Shown here piece by piece: positions 24,300 to 34,707 of a DNA stretch of 64,000 bases (its first letter is position 1; every line of letters starts with the position of its first letter). The position numbers and the translations under genes were made by a program. The notes below the pieces were generated by a model that was not told the DNA's origin, ran no database searches, and saw only the letters and a program-made list of their open reading frames with translations. Origin of the DNA: Candidatus Bathyarchaeota archaeon. Its GTDB lineage: Archaea; Thermoproteota; Bathyarchaeia; Bathyarchaeales; Bathycorpusculaceae. The DNA is taken from NCBI GenBank assembly GCA_026014585.1, contig JAOZIA010000024.1, positions 310,001 through 374,000 of the forward strand. Reading direction: 5' to 3'.

Positions 24300-27074
24300 T
24301 TGGAAAAAGCAACGTCTCTGCAAATAAACGAGCTCTTTGAATCTTTAGGTTCCTCACCTGAAGGTTTAAGCAGCACAGAAGCTAAAGAACGCCTAAGAAA
24401 ACGAGGCTACAACACTCTTACAGAGAAAAAACAAGTTCCATTCATCAAAAAATTCATCCAGCACCTAAAAGACCTCTTTGGAATACTGCTACTCTTTGCA
24501 GCTTTACTCTCATTTATCAGCGAAAACATCTCCTTAGGCATAATTATTCTAGCAGTTGTTTTTGTTAACATTTTCGTCAGCCTATTCCAAGAATCCCGCG
24601 CTGAAAAAGCCATGGAAACCCTCAAAAGCTGGATGCCAGAATACGCCAAAGTCATCCGCGACGGAAACCTAACAAAAATCCCTGTAAAAGAAATCGTGCA
24701 GGGAGACGTGATTTTCCTTGAAGAAGGCGACCGCGTACCAGCAGACGCACGTTTGATTGAAGCGTTTGATTTATGGACAAACAACGTGCCCTTAACAGGT
24801 GAATCTGAACCACAACCAAGAAACGCGGATACAGTGCAAACTGTTGAGAAAGCCTACTTATACTCGCCTAACCTTGTTTTCATGAGCACCAGCGTGGCTA
24901 AAGGCAATGGTAAAGCCCTTGTTTATGACACTGGCATGACAACCCAGTTTGGAAAAATAGCCAGTTTAACCCAGACAATCCAAGAAGAAGCCAGCCCACT
25001 TCAAAAAGAAATTGCCTCAATGGCAAAATTTGACTTCACCATCGCCGTTATCGTGGGCGTCATTTTCTTCATAGCCAGCGCATTATTTTTACATGTTGAC
25101 GTGTCAACCAGCATCTTCTTTATGATAGGTGTCATGATTGCCTGCGTTCCAGAAGGATTACAAGTCACAGTTTCCAGCGCATTGGCAATTAACGTGCTTA
25201 AAATGGTTAAACAAAGCGTAATTGTCAAACGCTTATCCGCCGTGCAAACACTGGGCAGCGTCACGGTTATTTGCACGGACAAAACAGGCACTATAACCAA
25301 AGGAGAAATGACCGCAAATAAACTCTGGGTAAAAGACCAAGTTGTGGATATTTCTGGTCTTGGTTACAAACCTGTTGGAAAATTCACCCGAAAGGGGCAA
25401 CCAATACATGAAAAAGATTCAGTTTCAGTGGATAGGCTCTTAGAAATTGCGGCTCTTTGCAATGGTGCCAAAGTGAATCCACCAAGCGACAAAAGCAAAA
25501 CTTGGAGCGTTATTGGTGACCCAACCGATGGCGCTTTGATGGTTGCTGCCTTGAAGTACGGCTTAGTTATTGAAGAGAAATTATCAGAAAAACCCGCCGT
25601 TTCAGTGGTTCCCTTCAGTTTTGAACGCAAACGCATGACCACCGTTCACTTCCATAATAGCGAGTTTTATGTTTACACCAAAGGCGCACCCCGAAACATA
25701 CTAGACGTATGCAAAAAAGTCGAGTTTAACGGGAAAATTGAAGACTTAACCGACGAAAACATGGCACTGGTTGAAAATCGTATCCATGAATTTGCCAATC
25801 AAGGCTTGCGCGTCATTGCCCTTGCATATAAGAGAACCCCTGAGAACCAGTATGTTGAAGGTGAAGGTATAGAGAAAGACCTGATTTTTGTTGGGTTAAT
25901 TGCGATGCGTGACCCGCCAAGAACAGGCGTGAAAGAAGCAGTACTGAAAGCTAAAGAGGCAGGAATCCAAACAGTCATAATCACAGGCGATTACGGACCA
26001 ACAGCCCAAGCCATCGCAAAAGAAGTCGGAATTGCAGAGCAGGAATGCTGCCAAGTCACCCGCGGCGTGGACCTTGAAGAATTAGATGACAAAGCCATCG
26101 TGGACGAAGTTAAAAAAGGCAACGTGATTTTTGCCCGTGTCTCCCCCGAGCAGAAACTGCGAATCGTCAAGGTTCTCAAAGAAAACGGAGAAATTGTCGC
26201 TGTAACTGGTGACGGCGCAAACGATGCACCTTCACTTAAGGAAGCCAATATCGGCGTTGCCATGGGCGCTTCAGGTACAGACGTGGCGAGGGAAGCAGCC
26301 GACATTGTTTTGCTCAATGACAGCTTTGCTTCAATTGTTAAGGCTGTGGAGTCGGGCAGGGCAATTTACGAGAACATCAGAAAATTCATTGTGTACGTGT
26401 TCAGCCATAACTGGGCAGAACTTATCCCGTTTGTGCTCTATGCCACACTCAACATTCCACTGCCCCTGCTGGTGGTTCAAATCCTCGCTATTGACCTAGT
26501 AATTGATGTTATTCCCAGTTTAGCGCTTAGCCGTGAACCCCCAGAAGCAGGAATTATGGATGAACCCCCAAGAAGCATCAAAGAACGCCTCTTCACGCCC
26601 AAAGTTTTCGCGCGTTCAATCTTTATTGGCGCAATAATCGCAGTTGGCGCAATGATTGCCTGTATGAGTGCATGGACTGCCCCGGGAAGCGGCTGGCAGT
26701 TTGGTATGCCTATTCCTGCAGATTGGCACTTTGGCGGCAGTTTACCCAACAATAATCCATACTACATCAAAGGAGTCACCATGGCATTTGCAGCCATCGT
26801 CGTAGCACAGGCAGGAAACGTGTTAGCATGCCGAACCAGCAAGCAATCCATCTTCAAATCAGACTTATCCAAAAACAAATGGATAATCGTTGGCATAGTG
26901 GCGCAACTTTCGATTTTAGCCATGCTAATTTATGTGCCGTTTATGCAACAGATTTTCGGAACCGTTGCGCTTGGACTATTTGATTGGCTGATGTTAAGTG
27001 CAATTGCGTTGGTAGTGATTTTCGCTGAGGAAGTGCGAAAACTGTTTGTTAGGCAATTCTCTAAAAACAAATAA
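24300..27074 (+). CDS. P-type cation-transporting ATPase (P2-like)
   Basis: This 924-residue ion pump has an N-terminal cation-ATPase domain (ELFESLGSSPEGLSS). The actuator motif is LTGESEP. The phosphorylation site is CTDKTGTITKGE with Asp at about residue 327. The nucleotide-binding part has KGAPRN, and the hinge has TGDGANDAPSL. Ten helices are expected, with the ion-site PEGL in helix 4. The sequence ACVPEGLQVTVSS around PEGL lies between the Ca2+ and Na+/K+ types, so the transported ion cannot be named. The start is TTG with a weak upstream site. Confidence 0.9.
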   Translation: MEKATSLQINELFESLGSSPEGLSSTEAKERLRKRGYNTLTEKKQVPFIKKFIQHLKDLFGILLLFAALLSFISENISLGIIILAVVFVNIFVSLFQESRAEKAMETLKSWMPEYAKVIRDGNLTKIPVKEIVQGDVIFLEEGDRVPADARLIEAFDLWTNNVPLTGESEPQPRNADTVQTVEKAYLYSPNLVFMSTSVAKGNGKALVYDTGMTTQFGKIASLTQTIQEEASPLQKEIASMAKFDFTIAVIVGVIFFIASALFLHVDVSTSIFFMIGVMIACVPEGLQVTVSSALAINVLKMVKQSVIVKRLSAVQTLGSVTVICTDKTGTITKGEMTANKLWVKDQVVDISGLGYKPVGKFTRKGQPIHEKDSVSVDRLLEIAALCNGAKVNPPSDKSKTWSVIGDPTDGALMVAALKYGLVIEEKLSEKPAVSVVPFSFERKRMTTVHFHNSEFYVYTKGAPRNILDVCKKVEFNGKIEDLTDENMALVENRIHEFANQGLRVIALAYKRTPENQYVEGEGIEKDLIFVGLIAMRDPPRTGVKEAVLKAKEAGIQTVIITGDYGPTAQAIAKEVGIAEQECCQVTRGVDLEELDDKAIVDEVKKGNVIFARVSPEQKLRIVKVLKENGEIVAVTGDGANDAPSLKEANIGVAMGASGTDVAREAADIVLLNDSFASIVKAVESGRAIYENIRKFIVYVFSHNWAELIPFVLYATLNIPLPLLVVQILAIDLVIDVIPSLALSREPPEAGIMDEPPRSIKERLFTPKVFARSIFIGAIIAVGAMIACMSAWTAPGSGWQFGMPIPADWHFGGSLPNNNPYYIKGVTMAFAAIVVAQAGNVLACRTSKQSIFKSDLSKNKWIIVGIVAQLSILAMLIYVPFMQQIFGTVALGLFDWLMLSAIALVVIFAEEVRKLFVRQFSKNK

Positions 27075-27182
27075 CATGCTTTCTTAGACGCCTAACCTCC
27101 TTTTCAATTAAATGCGAAACAACTCATGCCAGCAGTAGATTTAGCTAAAACTTAAATGATTACATAGGGATTCTCTATGTGA

Positions 27183-28937
27183 GTGAGGAGTATGAAAAAA
27201 AAGGCATGTGCTGGTTTAGCCTTTATTCTTTTATTCGGATTGTTCTTTACTGGTATTTCAAGTTTTAATTGTGCATCTGGCGCTGTTTCGGTTAATGGGA
27301 TTATCTCGTCAGACACAACATGGACAAAAGCAGATAGCCCCTACAGCCTTTCAGGCAATGTATTAGTGGACTTGGGGGCAACACTCACAATAGACGCTGG
27401 AGCTACAGTGAACCTCAACGGTTACTACATAAAGGTCAATGGAACCCTGCAAGCACATGGCTCAAGCTCTGAGAGAATAACTTTCACAGGTTCAGGTTAC
27501 GTTCAGTTCACAGAGTACAGCACCTCTTGGGATGAAACTACAGGTTCAGGCTGCATAATAGAAAAAGCCGATTTTGACCAAGGCTTTATCAGCACAGACA
27601 GCGCGCCTAAAATAATCTATTGTTCAATGACACGTTTAGTTGCTGCTGGCTCACCAACAATTACAAACAACACAATTGTAAATGACCTCTCCTGCTGTAG
27701 CGGTGATGGAACAAACCCAGTAATTGCCAACAACACTGTTCAAGGACTCTTAACCATTCCATACCACTGCGCGTATCCTTCAGGAACAATAAAAATCACC
27801 AATAACACGCTAATTGGCGGAATACAAGCCGATTATAAACGTGGCACAATCGATATTTCGTATAATACCATTTCAGGTAAAATAACAACAGGCACTCAGT
27901 ACCCAACCGAGGGATTGATAACTTTTTCACATAACACAATTTCTTGCGAGGTTTCCCTTTCAGGTTTAACAGTTTTCTCTTTCAACATGGTAACTAAAGA
28001 AGTCGACATCTTTGGCTCAAATAACACAATAACCAACAACACATTGGTTGGTAATGGTAACTTAGCAGACAACACTGTCGGAATAATTTTATCACAGGCA
28101 GGAATACTGTTCTGCCAAAACAACACAGTAACCAACAATGTAATTTCGGGCTTTACAAACGGTATCTGCGTTGGCATTTATCAGGAAGGATCTCTTGCTG
28201 GTTTTGAAATTGAAGGCAATCTAGTTCCGTTTATTGGAGGAAATAATATTTCAAATTGCCAGTATGGAATCAATGCCCGCGGAAGCGCACTAATTACAGA
28301 TAATGTTGTAACTAACAATTATTGTGGAATAGATGCTCATTGCAAAGGAGCTATTGAATACAATCAAGTAACCAATAACTACTATGGTATGAGCCATGCC
28401 AGTGCAGTCAACTATAACACTATTGCCCATAATGTTTACGGAATAACCGGTGGAGGTTCAACCCTTCAATACAATAACATTTACAACAATACACAATACA
28501 ATCTAGATTTAGGCTCAAATAATACATGGAAAGGAATAGGAAGAAGCACTTTTGACACACCAAACAATTGGTGGGGAACAACCGACACAAACACAATTGA
28601 CCAGTCAATTTATGATTACTACGAAGACTTTGACTTAGCAAAAGTCAATTACACACCCATCTTAACCGCAGCAAACACGCAAGCAGTACCCCGACCAGTC
28701 ACAGTACCAACATGGACACCTACACCAACCACAAGCCCAACCCCAACAGCAACACCACCACCCACAACCAGCAACCCAACTGCAACGCCGACCCAACCAA
28801 GTGGCACAGGCGATAATTCAGGCTTTAACTGGGATTCGATAGCTTTACCATTGATAGCTGGTGTTATTGTTGGCATAGTGCTGGCAATAGTTATTATCTT
28901 CTTTGTTCGGGGCAAAGCAAGCCCTAAACCATTTTAG
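27183..28937 (+). CDS. surface beta-helix protein with Thr/Pro stalk and C-terminal anchor
   Basis: This 584-residue exported protein has a signal peptide over about residues 1-35 and an Ig/hedgehog-like strand segment at the start (TLTIDAGATVNLNG). A long parallel beta-helix follows, with repeated N-N-T-I and N-x-I motifs over about residues 110-480. A Thr/Pro-rich stalk covers about 500-545, and a C-terminal transmembrane helix (IALPLIAGVIVGIVLAIVII) is followed by a basic tail. It is likely a glycosylated cell-surface protein binding polysaccharide. The start is GTG 27183 or ATG 27192; neither has a well-spaced ribosome site. It is the first of three such genes. Confidence 0.78.
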   Translation: MRSMKKKACAGLAFILLFGLFFTGISSFNCASGAVSVNGIISSDTTWTKADSPYSLSGNVLVDLGATLTIDAGATVNLNGYYIKVNGTLQAHGSSSERITFTGSGYVQFTEYSTSWDETTGSGCIIEKADFDQGFISTDSAPKIIYCSMTRLVAAGSPTITNNTIVNDLSCCSGDGTNPVIANNTVQGLLTIPYHCAYPSGTIKITNNTLIGGIQADYKRGTIDISYNTISGKITTGTQYPTEGLITFSHNTISCEVSLSGLTVFSFNMVTKEVDIFGSNNTITNNTLVGNGNLADNTVGIILSQAGILFCQNNTVTNNVISGFTNGICVGIYQEGSLAGFEIEGNLVPFIGGNNISNCQYGINARGSALITDNVVTNNYCGIDAHCKGAIEYNQVTNNYYGMSHASAVNYNTIAHNVYGITGGGSTLQYNNIYNNTQYNLDLGSNNTWKGIGRSTFDTPNNWWGTTDTNTIDQSIYDYYEDFDLAKVNYTPILTAANTQAVPRPVTVPTWTPTPTTSPTPTATPPPTTSNPTATPTQPSGTGDNSGFNWDSIALPLIAGVIVGIVLAIVIIFFVRGKASPKPF

Positions 28938-28994
28938 GGTGAAGTATAGCAAGTGTTAAAAGGAGAAACGTAGCCTCTACTTTTAGGGAGCAAT

Positions 28995-30326
28995 ATGCGC
29001 AAAGCCTTAGTTCTTACGTGTACGGTTGCGTATGTGCTAGTTTTTGCGCTGTTAACCTCCGTTTCTGCCTTAACTATGGCTCCAGGGTTAACACACAAAA
29101 TTTTAATCAAATCCGATGGAAGCGTGGAACCAGCTGATGCACCTATTGAACGGTCGGGTTCCGTTTATTCTTTAACGGGTGACATCAATTTTACTTCCAT
29201 TAAGGTTTCCTGTAATGGTATAGTTCTTGATGGGAAAGGTTTCTTTGATAGGGGTTATGAGGGGTATGATAAAGCAGTTATACTGGATAACACTATAAGC
29301 TGTGTTGTTAGGAATTTTAATTTCTTAAAATTTAGCTCCCAAATAAGCATTGAAGGAGGCACAGGCAACATGGTTTATGGCAACACGTTTACGGGTGCAT
29401 ACTATGGTGTGGAGATTTATTCAAACAACTGTCAAATATACCAAAACAAGTTTGTCAGTACTAAACCAGGCGACTGCTACGGAATTGAAGGAGAATGCCA
29501 AAACACAGTAATTTCAAATAACATCTTCACCAATTTTGGAGCAAGCATTCAGTTAACACACAGTGAAAACAACACAATTACCAGCAACTCTTTTGCTGAC
29601 GCAACAAGCATTATGTTTTATCGGCAATGTAACAACAACACAATCACCAAAAACACAATCACTGGAGTTGGCTTGAGCGGAACAGGCATTTACCTGCTGG
29701 GTAGCAACCACAACCTTATTTGTGAAAACGAAATTTCGGATAAAGCAAAAAATTATCAGCCTTCCTTTGATAACTGTTTTGGGGTCTGGATTTATGAGTC
29801 ATCAGATAATATTGTAAAATGCAACAACATCACAGGTAACCTTGTCGGAATCCAAATTGGTCACAACTTCTACCCTGAAGACCCCCCATCAATCAACAAT
29901 TATTTTGCTCTAAACAACATTTATAATAACGTAGCAGGCGGAGCTAATGTTGGATTGACAAAATATGACACGTACCCAGTTAACTTTTGGGATAACGGAA
30001 CATACGGCAACTATTGGAGCGAATATGCAAAAAGATATTCTGGTTCATCAGGGATTGATGATTTAGGTTTAGGTACCACACCTTACAATATAACAGTAAA
30101 TAACGTAGACCAACATCCGCTACTGGCAATAATTGGAGCTAATAAACAGGCACCTACACCCACCTCAGACCAAACCGCCTATGACACAGATTCACCAACG
30201 CTACCAGAGGATTCGGGCAGTAGTTCAAATCAAAGGTCAATTTGTGATTATGTTGCAATTGGGTCAGCTTCAGTTGCAGCAGCAGGTTTAATTGTCATCG
30301 CTGTTTACAGGAAAAAAATATTGTAA
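28995..30326 (+). CDS. NosD-like beta-helix surface protein (paralogue A)
   Basis: This 443-residue exported protein has a signal peptide over about residues 1-25 and then the segment ILIKSDGSVEPADAPIERSG, which recurs in the gene at 30912. A NosD-type right-handed beta-helix runs from about 60 to 370 and ends in WDNGTYGNYWSEYAKRY and DQHPL, the typical NosD end. A short linker and a C-terminal membrane helix (VAIGSASVAAAGLIVIAVY) close it. An ATG start follows GGGAG at short spacing. It forms a pair with the gene at 30912. Confidence 0.82.
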   Translation: MRKALVLTCTVAYVLVFALLTSVSALTMAPGLTHKILIKSDGSVEPADAPIERSGSVYSLTGDINFTSIKVSCNGIVLDGKGFFDRGYEGYDKAVILDNTISCVVRNFNFLKFSSQISIEGGTGNMVYGNTFTGAYYGVEIYSNNCQIYQNKFVSTKPGDCYGIEGECQNTVISNNIFTNFGASIQLTHSENNTITSNSFADATSIMFYRQCNNNTITKNTITGVGLSGTGIYLLGSNHNLICENEISDKAKNYQPSFDNCFGVWIYESSDNIVKCNNITGNLVGIQIGHNFYPEDPPSINNYFALNNIYNNVAGGANVGLTKYDTYPVNFWDNGTYGNYWSEYAKRYSGSSGIDDLGLGTTPYNITVNNVDQHPLLAIIGANKQAPTPTSDQTAYDTDSPTLPEDSGSSSNQRSICDYVAIGSASVAAAGLIVIAVYRKKIL

Positions 30327-30429
30327 ACAAAGAATGTTCTTGCAGATTTTGGGGTTACAGGTTGGGGCTTAAATGGCAGATTAGATAACTTTTTAAGGCA
30401 AACCTTCTCAATTTGTTAATGGAGATTTT

Positions 30430-30810
30430 ATGGCGATAAACATTGAAGCAGTACTAATAGGTTTCTTTGTACATGCAATAATTAACCTCATAATCTTGTC
30501 ACCTGTTCTTTGGGGTGCAGGAAGACTACTTGCAGGCAAAAACGCAAAATTCACGGATGCCTTATGGATTGTGTTTTTGGGCACACTAATTTTCGACGTT
30601 GTCGGCTACTTCATTGAAGGCATAATTGCAAGTATAATACTGTTCGTTATCTGGCTGGCGTTGGTTAAGCACTTCTTTGACTGCGGCTGGCTAAAAGCAT
30701 TGGCAATAAGCATAATCGCACTGATATTCCTCATAATCGTGTGGATGGTTTTGGGATTTATCCTTGTGGCGATTGGTATAGGAACCGGCTGGATTCCTGT
30801 ACCGTGGTAA
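30430..30810 (+). CDS. polytopic small membrane protein
   Basis: This 126-residue protein has four hydrophobic segments (about residues 10-28, 43-62, 64-80 and 92-120) and few polar residues. An ATG with TGGAGA upstream is clear. It lies between the two NosD-like paralogues on the same strand. I recognise no family and cannot assign a role. Confidence 0.68.
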   Translation: MAINIEAVLIGFFVHAIINLIILSPVLWGAGRLLAGKNAKFTDALWIVFLGTLIFDVVGYFIEGIIASIILFVIWLALVKHFFDCGWLKALAISIIALIFLIIVWMVLGFILVAIGIGTGWIPVPW

Positions 30811-30911
30811 CTTCCTTTTTTCCCTATTTTTTAAATGATTGTTTTTGTTAATTTTTTTAGCAAGGTTCCCCTTGAAATAAGTAAAGCTTAAAAGTGCATT
30901 AAATACTACTT

Positions 30912-32426
30912 TTGTTTGTGATAAACGTGCGAAAAATTGTTTTTGCCATAATTTTTTCGCTTACATTAACTCTCATACCCTGCATATTTGACTATGCATA
31001 CTCTAACCCCATAGCCCCTCCGGGACCAGTTGATACAATGTATATCCATGCAGATGGCAGCATTGACCCCTCAACAGCACCTCTGCAAAAGTCAGGTTCC
31101 ACCTATAGTTTAACACAAAACTTGAACTGTACGTCCATACAGGTTGAATGTAGCGGCATAACCCTTGATGGACAAGGTTTCTCAGATTCGGGATATAGCA
31201 TGTGGTACACTGCAATTACGTTAAGCGGGGTCAATGATGTGACCATTAAGAATTTTCATTTTCACCAGTTTAGCACTCACATTGAAATGGGCGGCGGCAC
31301 AAATATTATAATTTCAGGCAACTCCTTCACAGATGGCGATTTCTGTATTCAAACATCTGCCACCAATTGTCAAATAATAGGAAACAAATTCTATAACAAT
31401 TTTAATCCTGGACACTGGTATTGCATTCAAGGACATTTATCAACCTCAACAATATCTAACAATCTCTTTAGCGATTATGGGATAAGCATCCAACTTTTCG
31501 GAGGCGGCGAAAACATGATTTCTGGCAACCAGTTTACAGATGGAACAAACATTTTCCTGCAAGATTGCAGTAACAACATCATAACAAAAAATATTATGAC
31601 TGCAGGTAACCCTGTGGGTCTTGCTGGACTGCTTATTAAAGAATCAAGTGGAAACACAATTTATGAAAACTCCATCACACAAAAATACTATAGCTCTACG
31701 GCAACCATTCCTGATTGCTATGGAATCACGATGTATTATTCTTCGTGCAACAACATCGTTTATCGAAACATAATCAGTAGCAACCTTATCGGCATCCAAA
31801 TTGGAATCCCAGAAGTAGCCAGCACATACAATCCAGCCCTTGGTGAAGCCCTCTCTGACCTTAACAATCAAATTTATCAAAACAACATAATTAATAATAT
31901 CAGAGACAACGCAGCTGTTGGAAAAACCTTAGACGGTGGAAGACCAGATGACAGTTGGGATAATGGCGTACAAGGTAACTATTGGAGCGATTACTTAACC
32001 AAGTATCCAGAAGCAACAGAAGTCTCAGACACTGGAACAGGAAACATACCCTATGTTATTGCAACAAACAATGTTGACCAGCACCCATTAATGAACCCAG
32101 TTGACATCCACGTGCCGACCCCCGCAATTGTCACCACTTCCTTAGCAACACCACCAGCAGAACCCTCACAGACTTCAACAGCAACACCTACACAAAACAC
32201 AACACCTAACCCTACAGTAGCACCGTCAAATCCAACGGTTCCACCAACAACTGGTACGCCAAACCCAAACACTAAACCAAATTCATATTCTGATTCTCGC
32301 AGTATTGATGATTATGTTACAGCAGGTTTGGTTGCCGTGGCAATTGTCTGTGTATGCTCTTTTGTTATCGTTTACAATAAAAATAGACGAACATATCACA
32401 GCCCTATTACTACTAGTTTAAGATAA
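30912..32426 (+). CDS. NosD-like beta-helix surface protein (paralogue B)
   Basis: This 504-residue paralogue of the protein at 28995 has the same signal peptide plus MYIHADGSIDPSTAPLQKSG opening. The beta-helix (about residues 70-390) ends in WDNGVQGNYWSDYLTKY and DQHPLMNP. A longer Thr/Pro stalk (about 405-465) and a C-terminal membrane helix follow. No ribosome site precedes TTG 30912 or the in-frame GTGs just inside, so a leaderless mRNA is possible. An A/T-rich tract follows the stop. Confidence 0.8.
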   Translation: MFVINVRKIVFAIIFSLTLTLIPCIFDYAYSNPIAPPGPVDTMYIHADGSIDPSTAPLQKSGSTYSLTQNLNCTSIQVECSGITLDGQGFSDSGYSMWYTAITLSGVNDVTIKNFHFHQFSTHIEMGGGTNIIISGNSFTDGDFCIQTSATNCQIIGNKFYNNFNPGHWYCIQGHLSTSTISNNLFSDYGISIQLFGGGENMISGNQFTDGTNIFLQDCSNNIITKNIMTAGNPVGLAGLLIKESSGNTIYENSITQKYYSSTATIPDCYGITMYYSSCNNIVYRNIISSNLIGIQIGIPEVASTYNPALGEALSDLNNQIYQNNIINNIRDNAAVGKTLDGGRPDDSWDNGVQGNYWSDYLTKYPEATEVSDTGTGNIPYVIATNNVDQHPLMNPVDIHVPTPAIVTTSLATPPAEPSQTSTATPTQNTTPNPTVAPSNPTVPPTTGTPNPNTKPNSYSDSRSIDDYVTAGLVAVAIVCVCSFVIVYNKNRRTYHSPITTSLR

Positions 32427-32462
32427 AATAATAAAAAAAATAAAAAAAGATTGTTGGAAAGC

Positions 32463-34418
32463 TTATTTTTCTAGTTGCTTTCGCAAATCTGCGTATGTTG
32501 CTTTGATGTCCTCGATTGAGCCTTCATCTTCAATAGTTGAAGTGTCACCCAATGGAGCACCAGTCAACACTGCCTTTAGCAGTCTACGCATGATTTTACC
32601 GCTTCTTGTCTTTGGTAGCTTGTTAACAAACACAACTGCTTCAGGAGTAGCGATTGGACCAATGGTAGCGCGAACGTGCTTTATGAGTGTGGTGCGTAGT
32701 TCATCTGATGGACTAAATCCGCCTCGCAAAACAACAAATGCAACTGGAACTTCGCCTTTAACTGCGTCTTCTTTGCCCATGACTGCTGCTTCAGAGACTG
32801 ATTCGTGTGCAACAAGTGCAGATTCGAGTTCGACAGTGCCGATTCTGTGACCTGCAACTTTGAGGACTTCATCTGCTCTTCCAAGTAGCCAGAAGTACCC
32901 GTCAGGGTCTCGGATTGCATAGTCGCCGACATAGTATATGCCTGGCCATCTGCCGAAGTATGTTTGTTTGAAGCGGTCGGGGTCTTTCCAGATTGTTTGT
33001 AGCATTCCTGGCCAAGGTGACTTGATTACTAGGTAGCCTTTGGTTCCTTGTGGGACTGATTGTCCTTTATCATCGAAGATGTCAACGTTAACTGCTGGCA
33101 AGGGTAGTGTTGCTGAACCTGGTTTTAGCGGTGTTAATTCTATGCCTGATGCAGGAGAAATCATAAATCCGCCTGTTTCAGTTTGCCACCAAGTGTCGAT
33201 GATTGGTAATTTTTCTTTGCCGATTACGCGGTAGTACCATTTCCATGCTTCTGGGTTGATTGGTTCGCCGACTGAGCCGAGTTCGCGTAGGCTGCTGAGG
33301 TCGTGCTTGTTGACCCATTCTTCGCCGAATTTCATGAACATACGTACTGCGGTTGGTGTACCGTAGAGGATGTTTATGCCGTGGCGTTCGATCATGTCCC
33401 ACCAGCGGTCTTGTGCAGGGAAGTCGGGAGTTCCTTCGAATAGGAAGGCAGTGAGACCATTGCTGAGTGGAGAGTAAACGTTGTATGTGTGTCCAGTGAT
33501 CCATCCGATGTCTGCAACACACCAGTAAATGTCCTCATCAGTTGGGTTAAATGCCCATTTGAGAGTCCAGTGTGCCCAAAGGAGGTAGCCGCCTGTTCCG
33601 TGCTGGACGCCTTTTGGTTTGCCTGTGGTTCCTGAAGTGTAGAGGATGAACAGTGGGTCGGTTGATTTCATGCTTTCTGGTTCAACATATGCATTAGCGC
33701 CTGCTTGTGCTAGGGCATCGCTGTACCAGACGTCTTTTTCGCCCATTTGGATTTCTTGACCTGTACGTTTGACAACGATAACTTTTTCAACGTTTGGCAT
33801 GTTTGGCAGTGCACGGTCAGCGTTGTTTTTGATTGCAACTGGTTTGCCTCTGCGGAATGAGCCATCAGCAGTTACAAGGATTTTTGCGCCGCAGTCATTA
33901 ACACGGTCTGCCAATGCTTCAGCACTAAAACCAGAGAACACAACTGCATGTACTGCACCAATTCTTGCACAGGCAAGCAGTGTAATTGGGAGCTCGGGAA
34001 TTACTGGCAGAAACACTGCGACACGGTCGCCTTTTTGGACGCCGAGGTCTTTGAATGCTTTTGCAAGTTTGTTTACTTCACGGTAGAGTTGATAATAAGT
34101 GTAGGTTTTTACTTCGCCCATTTCGCCTTCCCATATGTAGGCGAGCTTGTTTTTGCGTGCGCCTTTAACGTGCCTGTCCAGCGCGTTATAACATATGTTT
34201 AGTTCACCATCTGGGAACCACTTGTAGAATGGCGGGTTTGAGTCATCGAGCACTTTACTAAATGGCTTAAACCAGTCAATTGCTTTTGCTTTTTCGGACC
34301 AATACTCTTGAGGGTTTTTAATGGCATTTTCCCATTCAGCTTTGCGTTTATCTCCAGAAGAAACTTGAACGCTGCCTGGGCTGTATTTTTCGTCGAAAGG
34401 TAAACTAGCTTCTGACAT
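32463..34418 (-). CDS. acs: acetyl-CoA synthetase (AMP-forming)
   Basis: This adenylate-forming enzyme activates acetate to acetyl-CoA via acetyl-AMP. Visible motifs are YTSGTTGKPKGVQHG (ATP P-loop), WWQTETGG, YVGDYAIRDPDGYFWLLGR (hinge) and TRSGKIMRR with the C-terminal catalytic lysine. Starting at ATG 34418 (MSEASLPFDEKY) gives about 651 residues, the usual length. The longer TTG reading adds a spurious N-terminus. It coexists with the beta subunit of the ADP-forming enzyme at 10.3 kb, so both acetate routes are possible. It is divergent from the iron-regulator gene. Confidence 0.93.
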   Translation of the reverse strand: MSEASLPFDEKYSPGSVQVSSGDKRKAEWENAIKNPQEYWSEKAKAIDWFKPFSKVLDDSNPPFYKWFPDGELNICYNALDRHVKGARKNKLAYIWEGEMGEVKTYTYYQLYREVNKLAKAFKDLGVQKGDRVAVFLPVIPELPITLLACARIGAVHAVVFSGFSAEALADRVNDCGAKILVTADGSFRRGKPVAIKNNADRALPNMPNVEKVIVVKRTGQEIQMGEKDVWYSDALAQAGANAYVEPESMKSTDPLFILYTSGTTGKPKGVQHGTGGYLLWAHWTLKWAFNPTDEDIYWCVADIGWITGHTYNVYSPLSNGLTAFLFEGTPDFPAQDRWWDMIERHGINILYGTPTAVRMFMKFGEEWVNKHDLSSLRELGSVGEPINPEAWKWYYRVIGKEKLPIIDTWWQTETGGFMISPASGIELTPLKPGSATLPLPAVNVDIFDDKGQSVPQGTKGYLVIKSPWPGMLQTIWKDPDRFKQTYFGRWPGIYYVGDYAIRDPDGYFWLLGRADEVLKVAGHRIGTVELESALVAHESVSEAAVMGKEDAVKGEVPVAFVVLRGGFSPSDELRTTLIKHVRATIGPIATPEAVVFVNKLPKTRSGKIMRRLLKAVLTGAPLGDTSTIEDEGSIEDIKATYADLRKQLEK

Positions 34419-34632
34419 GTTCTCAACCTTGAGTTGGGGACAGAAATAAAACTTAAAGAATATAAGCTTTTTCAATTAATGCAATCTTAGAAAAAATCCA
34501 AAATCAAATACAACTGAAAACTGAAAAATCGTGCTATTGTGCTTTTGTGGGCGTTCAAGGGTTCAACAGCTCACAAAGGAAGCTACGCCGATTTTGTGTT
34601 GCAATCAATGGCTGTTTTATGGAAACTATTTT

Positions 34633-34646
34633 TTAGGCGCACCTAA
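34633..34646. promoter_or_regulatory. DtxR-type operator, box 1
   Basis: TTAGGCGCACCTAA is a perfect five-base inverted repeat with a four-base centre (TTAGG-N4-CCTAA), matching the known iron-box core of DtxR/IdeR regulators. It lies just before the TATA box of the dtxR-feoB operon, so binding would block TFB/TBP access. Confidence 0.75.
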
Positions 34647-34649
34647 ATC

Positions 34650-34657
34650 TTTATATG
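34650..34657 (+). promoter_or_regulatory. TATA box of the iron operon
   Basis: TTTATATG lies between the two iron boxes, about 50 bases before the regulator ATG. A transcript start near 34680 would fall in box 2. Confidence 0.6.
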
Positions 34658-34674
34658 TCTTCGCGACTGGAAAT

Positions 34675-34688
34675 TTAGGTGAACCTAA
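34675..34688. promoter_or_regulatory. DtxR-type operator, box 2
   Basis: TTAGGTGAACCTAA is a second perfect TTAGG-N4-CCTAA box, extended to TTT...AAA. Its centre is 42 bases from box 1, four helical turns, so two dimers would bind the same face. It covers the expected transcript start. Confidence 0.75.
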
Positions 34689-34707
34689 AAACAGGGGGAG
34701 AGAACAA

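Noticed and set aside
19938-28990. Recurring TCTACTT(TT)-GGG motif at about 19949, 23835 and 28976
   Set aside because: Copies differ and are short; they lie near ribosome sites, so similarity may reflect SD-like composition.
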